Below are positions 45,810 to 55,091 of a stretch of DNA of 64,000 nucleotides, piece by piece. The notes beneath the pieces were generated by a model that searched no databases, was not told the DNA's origin, and worked only from the letters and a program-made list of their open reading frames with translations. The stretch spans positions 186,001-250,000 of the forward strand of contig NZ_JAGSYE010000002.1 of NCBI RefSeq assembly GCF_025685565.1. Reading direction: 5' to 3'. Origin of the DNA: Granulicella aggregans. Lineage in GTDB: Bacteria; Acidobacteriota; Terriglobia; Terriglobales; Acidobacteriaceae. Made by a program: the position numbers and the translations under genes. Each line of letters opens with the position of its first letter. Position 1 is the stretch's first letter.

Positions 45810-47552
45810 ATGATCCCACTTCCGTCCCTGAGTATTAACCTGGCAAACCTTCTTCCCTATTTGGAGGAGAAATTCAAGACATGGTTGGGAAAAGACCCGG
45901 CGAGCATAGAGTTGGCGGATTGGTTTAAGGCCGTACAGGCTTCTTCTTTACAGCTAGCATCCGTAGTCTATTGCGTCGGGATGCCGGAGCCTATCCCTTT
46001 TGAGCAACTCTACCAACCAACTCGGATGACCAAGAAAGGCGTTGGTCGTCGTAAAGATACCTATGCGTATAACGGGAGACTTGACCGCTCGGTTGCCCTT
46101 GCGCACGCAGCTACCGAACGGGAGATCACGGTTTCAGATTTCCTGCTTAGCAAAGACGACGCGATAATTTACGCCGGCCCAGAATGGGGCAAGACGACAT
46201 TTCTGCATCATCTTTTCCGTACTCTCTTGAAGAATCCCATCGTACTCCCTGTCCTCATAACCTTGAGGAGAACAAATGCTGTGGAAGATCTTGAACGTAT
46301 CGTTCAGATTGGAGGCGCTGTCAGCAAGAAAGCGAAACGGGACGAGTTTGTATTGCTGGTCGATGGGTACGATGAGATTGACCCGAACGCACGAAAGCGG
46401 GTTTCTGACGCACTATTAAAATTTCAAGGGTTGCAGCTAGGGCGCTTCTATCTCACCTGTCGAAGCTTTTATGATGTTGCCCTGATCACGGCACCGGAAC
46501 TCCACATAAAGGGCTTTCATCTCACAGATAAGTACGCTTTTGTCACGACATTTCTTAAGACATACGGCTCGAAGCTGGACCCTATACAGACCGTTGATGA
46601 TCTTCAAAAGCGAGGGTTTGAAGATTTCCTCTCGCACCCGCTACTTCTGACGTTGGCATGCATTGTTGAGACGACAAGCCACACCAATCATCCAAGAAGC
46701 GCGCTGCGGCTGCTTGAGCGAGCGCTCGAAGTACTCGCCTATAAATGGGACGATCAGAAGATCATCGAACGTCACCGTATTACAGCGTTGGATGGTAGGG
46801 ATCGCATAGAACTCCTAAAGCGCATTGCATATCAATCTCGATCCCCTATAGTCGACAAACTCCGCGTCACGACCCTTGCGAAAGAAGAACTATCACTGAT
46901 GCATTTTGATCGCGTTGACCACAATCGAGTGTTGATGGAGACGGCACAGTTCTATGGAATTTTTGTTCCGAAAGACGATAGCTGGGAATTTGTACACCGA
47001 AGTCTGCAAGACTTTCTCGCAGCGCAGTATTGGGTTGAAACAGGTATCTTTGCTGGGATTGAGCAATATAGATGGGATTCACGCACGGCGTACGCTGCGT
47101 GCCTTTATCACGATGCAACCAAAGTCATTTTGGCCGGGCTTAGCAATCCAGAGGCGCTCGCAACGGTCGCAGAGATATTTAGCAATGCTCCATATTTCAG
47201 TATGACGCTCGTAACTGAGGCCATATTTAAATATTACGCTCAACCAAAGTGCGCCGAGATCTACGAGAGCGATCCTCAGTGGTATATAGTCGGTCGTCTC
47301 GGAACTGACTTCATCCGTTTGGTGGATTCTAGATATTTAAACCGCCTCGCAGAGGCCTGCGCGAATAATCGAAGCGAATTGTCCGATCTCATAGCTGCGT
47401 ACTGCGCATTTGAACTCTGTCACAGGCGGCTGCGATTCGATCTCTTGACCTATCAGTGCATGGTCGAGGGATACGGCCATGAGGAGTTCATCTTCAGCAT
47501 CGTCGATGTGGGCGAGATCAAGCTTTCAAACGCGCGACCGCTCGGGTACTAG
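45810..47552 (+). CDS. NACHT-type STAND NTPase, candidate anti-phage protein
   Basis: A 580-residue protein. Residues 1-110 form an unassigned N-terminal region; the NTPase follows with Walker A GPEWGKTT (123-130), Walker B VLLVDGYDEID (181-191, with the extra acidic residues typical of NACHT) and an arginine in LTCRSFYDV. A helical region includes FVHRSLQDFLAAQYW (about 393-407), the NACHT winged-helix/HD hallmark, then an unknown C-terminus of about 170 residues. GC is low (30/60 and 27/60 in two sampled 60-base lines) against 37/60 in the adjacent GH36. Bacterial NACHT proteins include phage-defence proteins; the role here is inferred. No nuclease effector is visible. Confidence 0.85.
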   Translation: MIPLPSLSINLANLLPYLEEKFKTWLGKDPASIELADWFKAVQASSLQLASVVYCVGMPEPIPFEQLYQPTRMTKKGVGRRKDTYAYNGRLDRSVALAHAATEREITVSDFLLSKDDAIIYAGPEWGKTTFLHHLFRTLLKNPIVLPVLITLRRTNAVEDLERIVQIGGAVSKKAKRDEFVLLVDGYDEIDPNARKRVSDALLKFQGLQLGRFYLTCRSFYDVALITAPELHIKGFHLTDKYAFVTTFLKTYGSKLDPIQTVDDLQKRGFEDFLSHPLLLTLACIVETTSHTNHPRSALRLLERALEVLAYKWDDQKIIERHRITALDGRDRIELLKRIAYQSRSPIVDKLRVTTLAKEELSLMHFDRVDHNRVLMETAQFYGIFVPKDDSWEFVHRSLQDFLAAQYWVETGIFAGIEQYRWDSRTAYAACLYHDATKVILAGLSNPEALATVAEIFSNAPYFSMTLVTEAIFKYYAQPKCAEIYESDPQWYIVGRLGTDFIRLVDSRYLNRLAEACANNRSELSDLIAAYCAFELCHRRLRFDLLTYQCMVEGYGHEEFIFSIVDVGEIKLSNARPLGY

Positions 47553-47650
47553 ACAGTTTTGCAATTTCGAGCCTGCAAGGCGCTTTCGTCACACCCCTGA
47601 CACCTACCCTTCCCCCGGTGTATACCTTCCTAAGCCCCAAAACTCCGGCA

Positions 47651-47664
47651 TGCAACCGCTTTCA
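47651..47664. promoter_or_regulatory. LacI-family operator upstream of GH36
   Basis: TGCAACCGCTTTCA fits the palindromic LacI-type pattern TGNAANCGNTTNCA. It lies 71 bp before the GH36 start. A second match (TGTAATCGTTTTCA) lies before the GH42 gene at 57998-58011. Confidence 0.6.
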
Positions 47665-47734
47665 CGCCCGGAACCCGGCACCCAATAGCTCAACGCACCG
47701 ACATACGAATCACAGAAGAACAGGAAAGACGCCC

Positions 47735-49993
47735 ATGTTGAAGCACCTCGGCCTCCGCCAGCATCTCGCCCTAGCCGCCGCGATCACCACCGCCCTCGCT
47801 CTCCCTGTCCTTTCCGCGAGCGCCCAGGCCATCCACTTCGACGCCACCACCCACGTCTTTCGCATCGACACCCCCGGCGAGACCTACGCCTTCGGCGTCA
47901 ACGCGCAGTCCGAGATCCAAACCATCTACTGGGGCTCCCCGCTAGCCGCCGCCGACCCACTCCCCACGCCCGCCGCCTACCGCAGCCTCTCCGGCATGGA
48001 AGAGTCCACCAACATCACCCCCTACGAGTACCGCGCCTGGGGCGGCCTCAACTTCACCGAGCCCGCCGTCAAGATCAACTTCCCCGACGGCAACCGCGAC
48101 CTCGTCCTCCACTACGTCTCCCACAAGATCGACGGCGACCGCCTCACCATCACCACCAAAGACATCTCCCGCGAAGTCTTCGTCGACCTCATCTATACCG
48201 TTGACCCCGCCACCGGCGTCATCGGCCGCAACTCGATCATCACCAACAAGACCAAAGAAAAACTCACCATCGAACAAGCCGCCTCCGCCACCTGGAACCT
48301 CCCCCACGGAACGGATTATCAGCTCAGCTATCTCAGTGGAAGATGGGCCGCCGAGTGGCAGCTCACCCAAGAGCAGATCAAAGACGGCACCACCGTCCTA
48401 GAGTCCCGCCGCGGCAGCACCGGCCAGCAGAACAACCCCTGGTTCGCGATCACCCGCGCCAACTCCTCCGGCCCGCATCCCGAGTTCCCCACCAACGAAG
48501 AGGTCGGCCAGGTCTGGTTCGGAGCTCTCGCCTGGTCCGGCTCCTGGCGCATCAACGTCGAGCGCAACCAGGTCCATGACATCCACGTCACCGGCGGGTA
48601 CAACCCCTTCGACTTCGCCTACCCGCTCGCCCCCGGCCAGAAGCTCGAAACACCCGTCTTCTACGCCGGCTATTCGTCGCATGGAATCGGCGAAGCCTCT
48701 CGCATCTTCCACCGCTTTGAGATCTCACAGATCCTCCCGCAGAAGCCCACGCCCAAGCTGCGCCCCGTCATCTACAACTCCTGGGAAGCCACCGAGATGG
48801 CCGTTGACTATCCCGGCCAGGCAGCCTTGGCCGAGAAGGCCGCCCGCATCGGCGTCGAACGCTTCATCATGGACGACGGCTGGTTCGGCCAGCGCAAGGA
48901 CGACCACGCCGGCCTCGGCGATTGGTACGTCAATCAGAAAAAATTCCCCAACGGCCTCAAGCCGCTCATCGACAAGGTCCACGCCCTCAACATGGACTTC
49001 GGCCTCTGGGTCGAGCCCGAGATGGTCAACCCCAACAGCGACCTCTACCGCGCCCACCCCGACTGGGTCCTCAACATGACCGGCCGCCCCCGCAGCGAAG
49101 GCCGCAACCAGCTCATGCTCAACCTCGCCCGCAAAGACGTCCGCGCCTACGTCTTCAACTTCCTCGACAAGATCCTCACCGACAACGACATCGCCTTCCT
49201 CAAGTGGGACTACAACCGCCAATGGTCCGAACCCGGCTGGCCCGAACTCGGCCCTGACTCCGACAAGCAGAAGACCGTCTACGTCGAGTACATCCGCAAC
49301 CTCTACAGCATCCTCGCCGAGCTCCGCACCAAACACCCCAAGGTCGAGATCCAGTCCTGCTCCTCCGGCGGCGGCCGCGTCGACCTCGGCATTCTCGGAT
49401 ATACCGACGAGGTCTGGCCCTCCGACAACACCGACCCCTTCGACCGCCTCAGCATCCAGGACGGCTTCACCTACGCCTACACCCCGCAGGTCATGACCGC
49501 CTGGGTCACCGACTCGCCCAACTGGGCCAACGACCGCAGCACCTCCGTCGCCTACCGCTTCTTGTCCTCAATGCAGGGCGGCCTCGGCGTAGGCGCGAAC
49601 CTCAACAAGTGGACCGACGCCGACTTCGCCACCGCCAAAGACCTCATCGCCGCCTACAAGACCATCCGCCAGACCGTCCAGCAGGGCAGCCTCTACCGCC
49701 TCATCAACCCGCGCAATGGCAGCGACCACTCCGCCACCGAGTCCGTCTCAACCGACCTCCACCAGGCCGTCCTCTTCACCTTCCTCAAATCGAGCACGCA
49801 GCGCTACCCCTATCCCCGCGTCTACCTCAAGGGCCTCGACCCCGCCAAGCAATACAAGGTCACCCCCATGTACGGCACCCTGAAGAAGGACACCCCCGAA
49901 ACCGCTTCCGGAGCCTACTGGATGAACCACGGCCTAGACCCCGACCTAACCGGCGACTTCAAAGCGGCAGCATTCAAGTTCGAGGTTCGGTGA
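47735..49993 (+). CDS. Exported GH36 alpha-galactosidase
   Basis: Releases terminal alpha-galactose; 752 residues with a signal peptide (AAAITTALALPVLSASAQA). Seen: an N-terminal beta-sandwich, then the TIM barrel with IMDDGWFGQRKDDHAGLGDW, GLWVEPEMVNP, the nucleophile Asp in AFLKWDYNR, CSSGGGRVDLGIL, and the acid/base Asp in SDNTDPFDR. ATG 47735 follows AGGAAAG; a longer frame upstream covers the operator. The LacI-type operator suggests sugar-responsive repression together with GH42. It sits between low-GC accessory genes. Confidence 0.93.
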   Translation: MLKHLGLRQHLALAAAITTALALPVLSASAQAIHFDATTHVFRIDTPGETYAFGVNAQSEIQTIYWGSPLAAADPLPTPAAYRSLSGMEESTNITPYEYRAWGGLNFTEPAVKINFPDGNRDLVLHYVSHKIDGDRLTITTKDISREVFVDLIYTVDPATGVIGRNSIITNKTKEKLTIEQAASATWNLPHGTDYQLSYLSGRWAAEWQLTQEQIKDGTTVLESRRGSTGQQNNPWFAITRANSSGPHPEFPTNEEVGQVWFGALAWSGSWRINVERNQVHDIHVTGGYNPFDFAYPLAPGQKLETPVFYAGYSSHGIGEASRIFHRFEISQILPQKPTPKLRPVIYNSWEATEMAVDYPGQAALAEKAARIGVERFIMDDGWFGQRKDDHAGLGDWYVNQKKFPNGLKPLIDKVHALNMDFGLWVEPEMVNPNSDLYRAHPDWVLNMTGRPRSEGRNQLMLNLARKDVRAYVFNFLDKILTDNDIAFLKWDYNRQWSEPGWPELGPDSDKQKTVYVEYIRNLYSILAELRTKHPKVEIQSCSSGGGRVDLGILGYTDEVWPSDNTDPFDRLSIQDGFTYAYTPQVMTAWVTDSPNWANDRSTSVAYRFLSSMQGGLGVGANLNKWTDADFATAKDLIAAYKTIRQTVQQGSLYRLINPRNGSDHSATESVSTDLHQAVLFTFLKSSTQRYPYPRVYLKGLDPAKQYKVTPMYGTLKKDTPETASGAYWMNHGLDPDLTGDFKAAAFKFEVR

Positions 49994-50006
49994 CCGCACA
50001 AAATCT

Positions 50007-50046
50007 GGGTGCCCCATATCTGGCAGCTTCACCGCCAGATGTGGGG
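50007..50046. repeat. REP hairpin left of the transposase, family B
   Basis: Stem CCCCATATCTGGC (50012-50024) with GCCAGATGTGGGG (50034-50046), loop AGCTTCACC, preceded by GGGTG. An inverted copy is at 50567-50606. Confidence 0.85.
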
Positions 50047-50072
50047 TTCTCCCATAAAGTAGAATCCCCACC

Positions 50073-50546
50073 ATGCCAAGCCGCCTCAACCGTTATCACC
50101 ACGAAGGCGAAGACCATTTCATCACCGTTAGCTGCTATCACCGGCAACCCTACTTCATCACCCCACAAGCCAAAGACATCGCTCTAACTTCCCTCGAAGC
50201 CACACGTCAGAAGTATCAGTTCGAAATTCTCGGCTACGTTGTGATGCCAGAGCACGTCCACCTTCTCATCTCCGAACCACCCGACCACGAGAACCACACG
50301 ATAGCCACAATCATGCAAGCGTGGAAGATATCGGTCGCGCGACGATTGCCGCAACGCCCTTTCTGGCAAAGACGCTACTACGACTTCAACGTCGCATCAC
50401 GCGACAAGGTCATCGAGAAGCTACGCTACATGCACCGGAATCCCGTAACTCGTGGTTTAGTTGAACACCCTGAAGATTGGAGATGGTCGTCATTCCGTCA
50501 CTATCTGCTGGAGGAAGACGGCCCCGTAAGGATCACCGCGACTTGA
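50073..50546 (+). CDS. REP-associated tyrosine transposase (RAYT)
   Basis: A 157-residue single-strand (Y1/HUH-type) transposase. Seen: the HUH metal motif in VMPEHVHLLI, a Tyr-rich catalytic helix (DKVIEKLRYMHRNPVTRG), an N-terminal RLNRYHHEGEDHFITVSCY and the C-terminal DWRWSSFRHYL. RAYT proteins are linked to REP hairpins, which they are thought to process. Here two near-identical hairpins frame it in inverted orientation, and four more family members lie elsewhere in the window. It is complete and probably active. Confidence 0.9.
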   Translation: MPSRLNRYHHEGEDHFITVSCYHRQPYFITPQAKDIALTSLEATRQKYQFEILGYVVMPEHVHLLISEPPDHENHTIATIMQAWKISVARRLPQRPFWQRRYYDFNVASRDKVIEKLRYMHRNPVTRGLVEHPEDWRWSSFRHYLLEEDGPVRITAT

Positions 50547-50566
50547 AAATCGGTGCCATTGGCACA

Positions 50567-50606
50567 TCCCACATCTGGCGATGAAACTGCCAGATATGGG
50601 GCACCC
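50567..50606. repeat. REP hairpin right of the transposase, family B (inverted)
   Basis: CCCACATCTGGC (50568-50579), loop GATGAAACT, then GCCAGATATGGGG (50589-50601) and CACCC. Read on the minus strand it is almost the same as the left copy. Confidence 0.85.
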
Positions 50607-50647
50607 GGCGAGCGGCGCTTTAGCCGCAACGATCAACTAGCAGCGGA

Positions 50648-52150
50648 TCAACTAAAAATTTGCCGCCAATATGTCGGAGAGAAAGGTAACGAAGATGGGT
50701 ATTTCAGTTTTCCTTCAGCCGCAGCCGCAAAAATTGACATCCAGCGTTCTATAAAATCACCTTCGTTCTCGTCGTCAACCGAAACGGGACCGAAGGCCGC
50801 TTGATATACGTGCATAGTTGCTGACAGAGCTAAATCGAGATGACTGAAACGAGGGTGGCCTGGAGCCCGAACATCTATAAGGCTAAAAGGAGGTATCTCG
50901 CCGCCTGAACCTAGCGACATAAACGACACCTCATACCAGCGGTAGTCGTTTTCTTTTGGCAAACGACAGTATAAAAGCGACGAACTCCAGAAGTATTCCG
51001 GATGGAATTGCTCTACCTGTATAGTCTTGGCGAGCACAACGTCAATCTGAGAGTGCTCAAAGCTCAAAGGCGGGATCACTTGGAGATAATTGAATGCGGT
51101 TGCTTTAGGTAAGGAGAACCGCGCTGTCCCGAACTTTAGGTATGTCTCCTCCTCCCGACAGGATGGAGCTTCACTTAGGATTGTCTGTCGAAGACGCGTG
51201 AACATTTCGTCGAGCAGATTATGACCGCTGAGAGCTAAACGTTCACGTGCGATCACAATCGATTTCTGTTCGGCAGCAGCTGATTCTTCTCGCGACCGAA
51301 CATGTTCTAGTCGCACGGCGGCTTCGGCGATTGGACTGGCGTGTCGTGGCACCAAAAGTTCAACGTTGCCAAGTATGTCTCTAATCCTTTGAATTTGTGG
51401 CCGGGCCTCGGGAGACTTGCGCAGTAGCATCGCAATTAAAGTGCGTAGCGTCGGAGGAATGTCTTCCGGCAGCGAAGAAGGAGATCGATGCAAATGCTGG
51501 TCTCGATAGTCATCCATCTTTGGCCCTTCGAAAGGCAGTCGACCGGATAAGAGCTTGTAACCAATACAGCCAAGGGCATAAACATCGGTCGCAGCCTTGG
51601 CACTTTCAAGAAGCCATTGCTCAGGAGCAGCATATTGCGGTGATAGGCAACCTTTCAGGGTATTCAAGCTGGTAGACTCTTCAACAAACCGAGCAATTCC
51701 AAAATCTGCAAGTTTCCACGTTCCGTCGTGAAATAAAACGTTTGCCGGCTTAAGGTCTCTATGAATTAGACCGTCCAACTCCCTGATGCCTTCAGTTACC
51801 TGCATAAGAATGTCAACTGTCTCAACCAGCGAGTATTTTTTACTTTGATCCAAGTCTGATTCAAGACTTTTAGAGGCACGAGCCATCACGATAAAGTAGC
51901 TTCCTGTATTCGCATCTTCGCCAGAATCGAATGTCGGAATTAGGTGAGGCTTAGGATGACTCACTAACTGAGACGCAACTCGAAATTCTCGATGAGCAGA
52001 CTCCTCAGAGCCAAGATGAAGTTTTTTAATGGCAACCGCGGTTCCGTCGGGAGACTGACCTTCAAAAACTGCACCGAATCCTCCGGGCGCTCCAAGGGGC
52101 TTTGTAGGGTCGTAGTACCAATTTTGTCTTTCTAGACGAATCTCAATCAT
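50648..52150 (-). CDS. Ser/Thr protein kinase with unknown C-terminal domain
   Basis: A 500-residue kinase. Hanks motifs are complete: glycine loop GAPGGFGAVFEG (20-31), Lys42 in AIKK, catalytic HRDLKPANVLF (Asp132), DFG (149-151), and YAAPEQW. Residues 280-500 form a domain I do not recognise (ERLALSGHNLLDEMFTRLRQ at its start, GSGGEIPPFSLIDV in the middle). There is no membrane segment, unlike PASTA-type kinases. ATG 52150 follows AAGGA. GC is low (26/60 in one sampled line), so recent gain is likely. Abortive-infection kinases are one comparison; the role is unproven. Confidence 0.87.
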   Translation of the reverse strand: MIEIRLERQNWYYDPTKPLGAPGGFGAVFEGQSPDGTAVAIKKLHLGSEESAHREFRVASQLVSHPKPHLIPTFDSGEDANTGSYFIVMARASKSLESDLDQSKKYSLVETVDILMQVTEGIRELDGLIHRDLKPANVLFHDGTWKLADFGIARFVEESTSLNTLKGCLSPQYAAPEQWLLESAKAATDVYALGCIGYKLLSGRLPFEGPKMDDYRDQHLHRSPSSLPEDIPPTLRTLIAMLLRKSPEARPQIQRIRDILGNVELLVPRHASPIAEAAVRLEHVRSREESAAAEQKSIVIARERLALSGHNLLDEMFTRLRQTILSEAPSCREEETYLKFGTARFSLPKATAFNYLQVIPPLSFEHSQIDVVLAKTIQVEQFHPEYFWSSSLLYCRLPKENDYRWYEVSFMSLGSGGEIPPFSLIDVRAPGHPRFSHLDLALSATMHVYQAAFGPVSVDDENEGDFIERWMSIFAAAAEGKLKYPSSLPFSPTYWRQIFS

Positions 52151-52265
52151 CTTATTCCTTAGTGTCAATCAAGTTGATTATCCATCATATCCGGGTATCC
52201 CCAATGACTCGCTTTTGGTCATTGGCTGGGTGTTAGCGGCACTGTAGAGCAGCTACCAGAAGAAC

Positions 52266-52502
52266 TTACACCAGCTTCACCCTGAGCGCCGCACACACCC
52301 GGCTCACCGTATCGAACCGCGGAGCGCTCCCTGGCCGCAGCGCCTTATACAGCGCCTCCCGCGTAATCCCCGCCGACTTCGCAATCTCGGTCATCCCCCG
52401 AGCCCGCGCAATCTCCGCCAGCGCCGAGGCCAGCAAAGCCCGATCCCCCGCCTCAAGAATCTCCGTCAAAGCAGCAGCAACCGACGCCTTGCTTAAGGGC
52501 AC
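52266..52502 (-). pseudogene. Truncated addiction-module antidote (HI1420-like)
   Basis: The HTH region ALAEIARARGMTEIAKSAGI then TREALYKALRPGSAPRF matches the TIGR02684 antidote type. The 5' end is abnormal: the usual N-terminus is lost and the frame runs into a repeat hairpin (GGCAC...GTGCC, 52498-52517). If translated from GTG 52502 it has 78 residues. No RelE-like toxin lies next to it, so it is an orphan or remnant. Confidence 0.65.
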
Positions 52503-52517
52503 AGCTTCAGCCGTGCC
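52498..52517. repeat. Short REP-like hairpin inside the antidote 5' end
   Basis: GGCACAGCTTCAGCCGTGCC, a near-palindrome with one mismatch. Related GGCTGAAGCC text occurs just upstream. It marks the place where the antidote gene lost its start. Confidence 0.5.
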
Positions 52518-52566
52518 ACAACCCCACCTTCGCCAAACGGCTTCAGCCGCTGAGGTACGCCATCCC

Positions 52567-54849
52567 CTACTTCGCCGCCGCCCGTCCCCCAAACTTCCAC
52601 GTCAGATTCACGCTCGCGTAAGAAGGAATCCGCACCCCCACAACCTCTGAGATCTCGCTCCCCCCAAACGACTCCAGCGTCTGCCCTGTATACCCGCCGG
52701 CCAACAGAAAATTCACCCCAACATTCAGCCGCTCGTCGAGAAACGGCCTCACCACCGCCCCGCGAAACTCCTTCACCGCCGTCCCCAGGCACTGCGCATT
52801 CACATCCGGCAGACACCCCGTTCCCAGCGGCTTCTTCCCTACAAACTCGAACTCTCCCCGAGCCTGCATTCCGAACGGCAGCCGCTGCACATTCGCCAGC
52901 ACATCGAAGATCGTCCTCGGAGCCTCGGGCACCGGCTGCCCCGAGTCCACATCCCGAGCATCCGCCTTCGAGAACGTCACCAGCACCGACCCGCCGGTAA
53001 AACTCTGCCGCACCGCCGCCGTCAGAAACTCCAGCCGCCCCGGTCCCTGGTCCTCCTGCAGTCCCGTGTCCGGATCGATCTTCGCCAGCTCGGAGCTCGT
53101 CGTCACATGCCCCAGCGTCAGCTTGAAGTCCGTCGCCGCCGCCGTCTTGCTCACCACCAGCTGATAGTTATGCGACCGCGCCACCAGCGTGCCGTTCGCG
53201 CTTCCTAGCGCGATCCTCGGGTCCTCCGTGAAGAACGCTTCGCCAAAGCTAGCCGAGACCAGCGGCAGAAACTTCATCTCCCCTGGCACAAACGACACCG
53301 TGGCCTTCGGCGAGTTCACCCCAACCCACTTTTGAAAGGAGTGCTCCGCATCGATCCGGTCCACGTTCGTGATATCGATCTGGTCCCGTCGCCACCCGCC
53401 GTAGTATCGGAAGTGTTGCCCCAGCGCACCCGACAGTGCTCCATACGTCGTCACCGAGGAGATCGTCACATCGCTCGAGTCCACCTTGGTAAACGGGCCA
53501 TACACAAACTGCCCCGTGTAGTTGTCATAGTGATCGAGGTTGTCCCTACGCGGAGCTTCCCTCTCCCAATCAAGTCCAGCCAGCACCGAAAGCGCATCGC
53601 TGAACTTATTCACGTAGCTCGTACTCTGCGCGGCCACAGTCCGAAACTCGCTCTGCCGAATCAGTCCATCCCCAAAGTTCGAGAACAGCGCCAGGTTATA
53701 GGTCCTAAAGAACCCTGAGACCTGTAGCTCCTGCCTGGAGTTCAGCCGCCAGATATCATTCACCGCCGCCAGTGCAGTATGCGTCTGGTCTCTCTGCCGC
53801 GGGTCAATCGTGTCGCCGTAGTTCACCACGCCTGCGTCGCCATCGTCATCCGGAAAGATAGGAACCAGCCCCGGCACATAGGACCTGCCCCAGTACGCAA
53901 TCCCAAGCAACGTCAGCTCATGCCGTCCCAGGTCGAAGACCCTCTGCGAGTTCAGCTTGTACTGCTGCCTGTGCTCCAGCCGCTGCAGAAAACCGTTCCC
54001 CAACGACGCCTCGATCGCCACAAACGACTTCTCCGCCGGACTTACGCCAGCCACCAGATCGATGTCCCGATAGTCTCCCGTAAGCGACACAAACGGATCG
54101 ACCCGCGACCGCAGCCCATAGGTCGCTGCCACATTCAACGCATGGTTCCCCTGGCGCACGTTGAATGCTCCTCCATCGACCTGAACACTTTCGATCACCG
54201 ACGGGATGAGGATATTCGGATCGGAGTAGCCATTGCCGTGCGCGTTTGCGGAGAGATTGTTCGGCACCAGGTAACCGCCTACGGCAACGAACTGAGCGAT
54301 CGGCTCGCCATGATCTCCCGCCACTCCCGGGGCAAAGTATTGCGGAGCCTTGATGCCGCTCGATGCTGTCTCGATCGGATATCCAGGAATCGACACCGGC
54401 GCTCCCGGCCTCCCAGGATTTGCATCGATCAAGTCCTGCTTCACGAAGACCTTCTCCGCCGGATCGGGCGAGAGCACATCCAGTTGATTGATGTCCGCGG
54501 TCACCGCCACCGACTCCTTGTGGCTCAGCGTCGGAACCATGTCTATCTGCAACGTACTCGTCGAGTTGTCCAGCTTGATTGTCGTTGATACAGTCTGGAA
54601 CCCTGGTGCATTGAAAACCAAAACGTAACTTCCCGGCATCAATTTCCCAAACTCAAACCTCCCAACGGAATTGGTCAACACCTCGCGCTTACGTCCAAGC
54701 TGCGGCGAAAGCTCAACCGTCGCGCGAACAACCGGTTTCCCCGCCGAGTCAACGACCTCGCCCTCCACGCGGAAGAATTCCTGCCCCGTCGCGAGCAACG
54801 GGTACATCATGCCGAAGAATAAGCACCAACGGACGAGAACAGCGGTCAT
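52567..54849 (-). CDS. TonB-dependent outer-membrane receptor, probably for nickel
   Basis: A 760-residue receptor: signal peptide (CLFFGMMYPLLATGQ), a carboxypeptidase-regulatory-like domain (EGEVVDSAGKPVVRATVELS), a plug, and a beta-barrel ending in aromatic YASVNLTWKF. ATG 54849 follows AAAGGAAGG. It is back to back with nikR; such pairing suggests nickel or nickel-chelate uptake under NikR (inference). The barrel itself does not reveal the ligand. Confidence 0.88.
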   Translation of the reverse strand: MTAVLVRWCLFFGMMYPLLATGQEFFRVEGEVVDSAGKPVVRATVELSPQLGRKREVLTNSVGRFEFGKLMPGSYVLVFNAPGFQTVSTTIKLDNSTSTLQIDMVPTLSHKESVAVTADINQLDVLSPDPAEKVFVKQDLIDANPGRPGAPVSIPGYPIETASSGIKAPQYFAPGVAGDHGEPIAQFVAVGGYLVPNNLSANAHGNGYSDPNILIPSVIESVQVDGGAFNVRQGNHALNVAATYGLRSRVDPFVSLTGDYRDIDLVAGVSPAEKSFVAIEASLGNGFLQRLEHRQQYKLNSQRVFDLGRHELTLLGIAYWGRSYVPGLVPIFPDDDGDAGVVNYGDTIDPRQRDQTHTALAAVNDIWRLNSRQELQVSGFFRTYNLALFSNFGDGLIRQSEFRTVAAQSTSYVNKFSDALSVLAGLDWEREAPRRDNLDHYDNYTGQFVYGPFTKVDSSDVTISSVTTYGALSGALGQHFRYYGGWRRDQIDITNVDRIDAEHSFQKWVGVNSPKATVSFVPGEMKFLPLVSASFGEAFFTEDPRIALGSANGTLVARSHNYQLVVSKTAAATDFKLTLGHVTTSSELAKIDPDTGLQEDQGPGRLEFLTAAVRQSFTGGSVLVTFSKADARDVDSGQPVPEAPRTIFDVLANVQRLPFGMQARGEFEFVGKKPLGTGCLPDVNAQCLGTAVKEFRGAVVRPFLDERLNVGVNFLLAGGYTGQTLESFGGSEISEVVGVRIPSYASVNLTWKFGGRAAAK

Positions 54850-54933
54850 GGCCTTCCTTTCAGCTCATCGAATGGAGGAACAGGGTTTTGATATGCGGGA
54901 TCGATTCCCAAACGTAAGAGGAATGTAAAAATC

Positions 54934-55014
54934 GTGCTACGTTATTCGCGGAATTCGTGGGAGAAATTTCATCGATCGGCACGATGGTATTACATTTTTT
55001 ATAACTGTGCTACG
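54934..55014. promoter_or_regulatory. Candidate NikR control region with repeated GTGCTACG
   Basis: GTGCTACG occurs at 54934-54941 and 55007-55014 as direct repeats, 73 bp apart (about seven helical turns). Both lie in the 242-bp gap between the TonB receptor and nikR. An AT-rich GTATTACATTTTTTATAAC lies just before the second copy. These do not match the E. coli NikR site, so the assignment is weak. Confidence 0.35.
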
Positions 55015-55091
55015 AAACGGCTCGCAGTCTGGATTGCGCAATTGGAAGAGATATCCTTGGATCGAAGTCATAGCTTCATCCGAGAGGTTGC

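Noticed and set aside
13553..50606. CRISPR array from repeated hairpins
   Set aside because: Copies are kilobases apart, have varying stems and no regular spacers.
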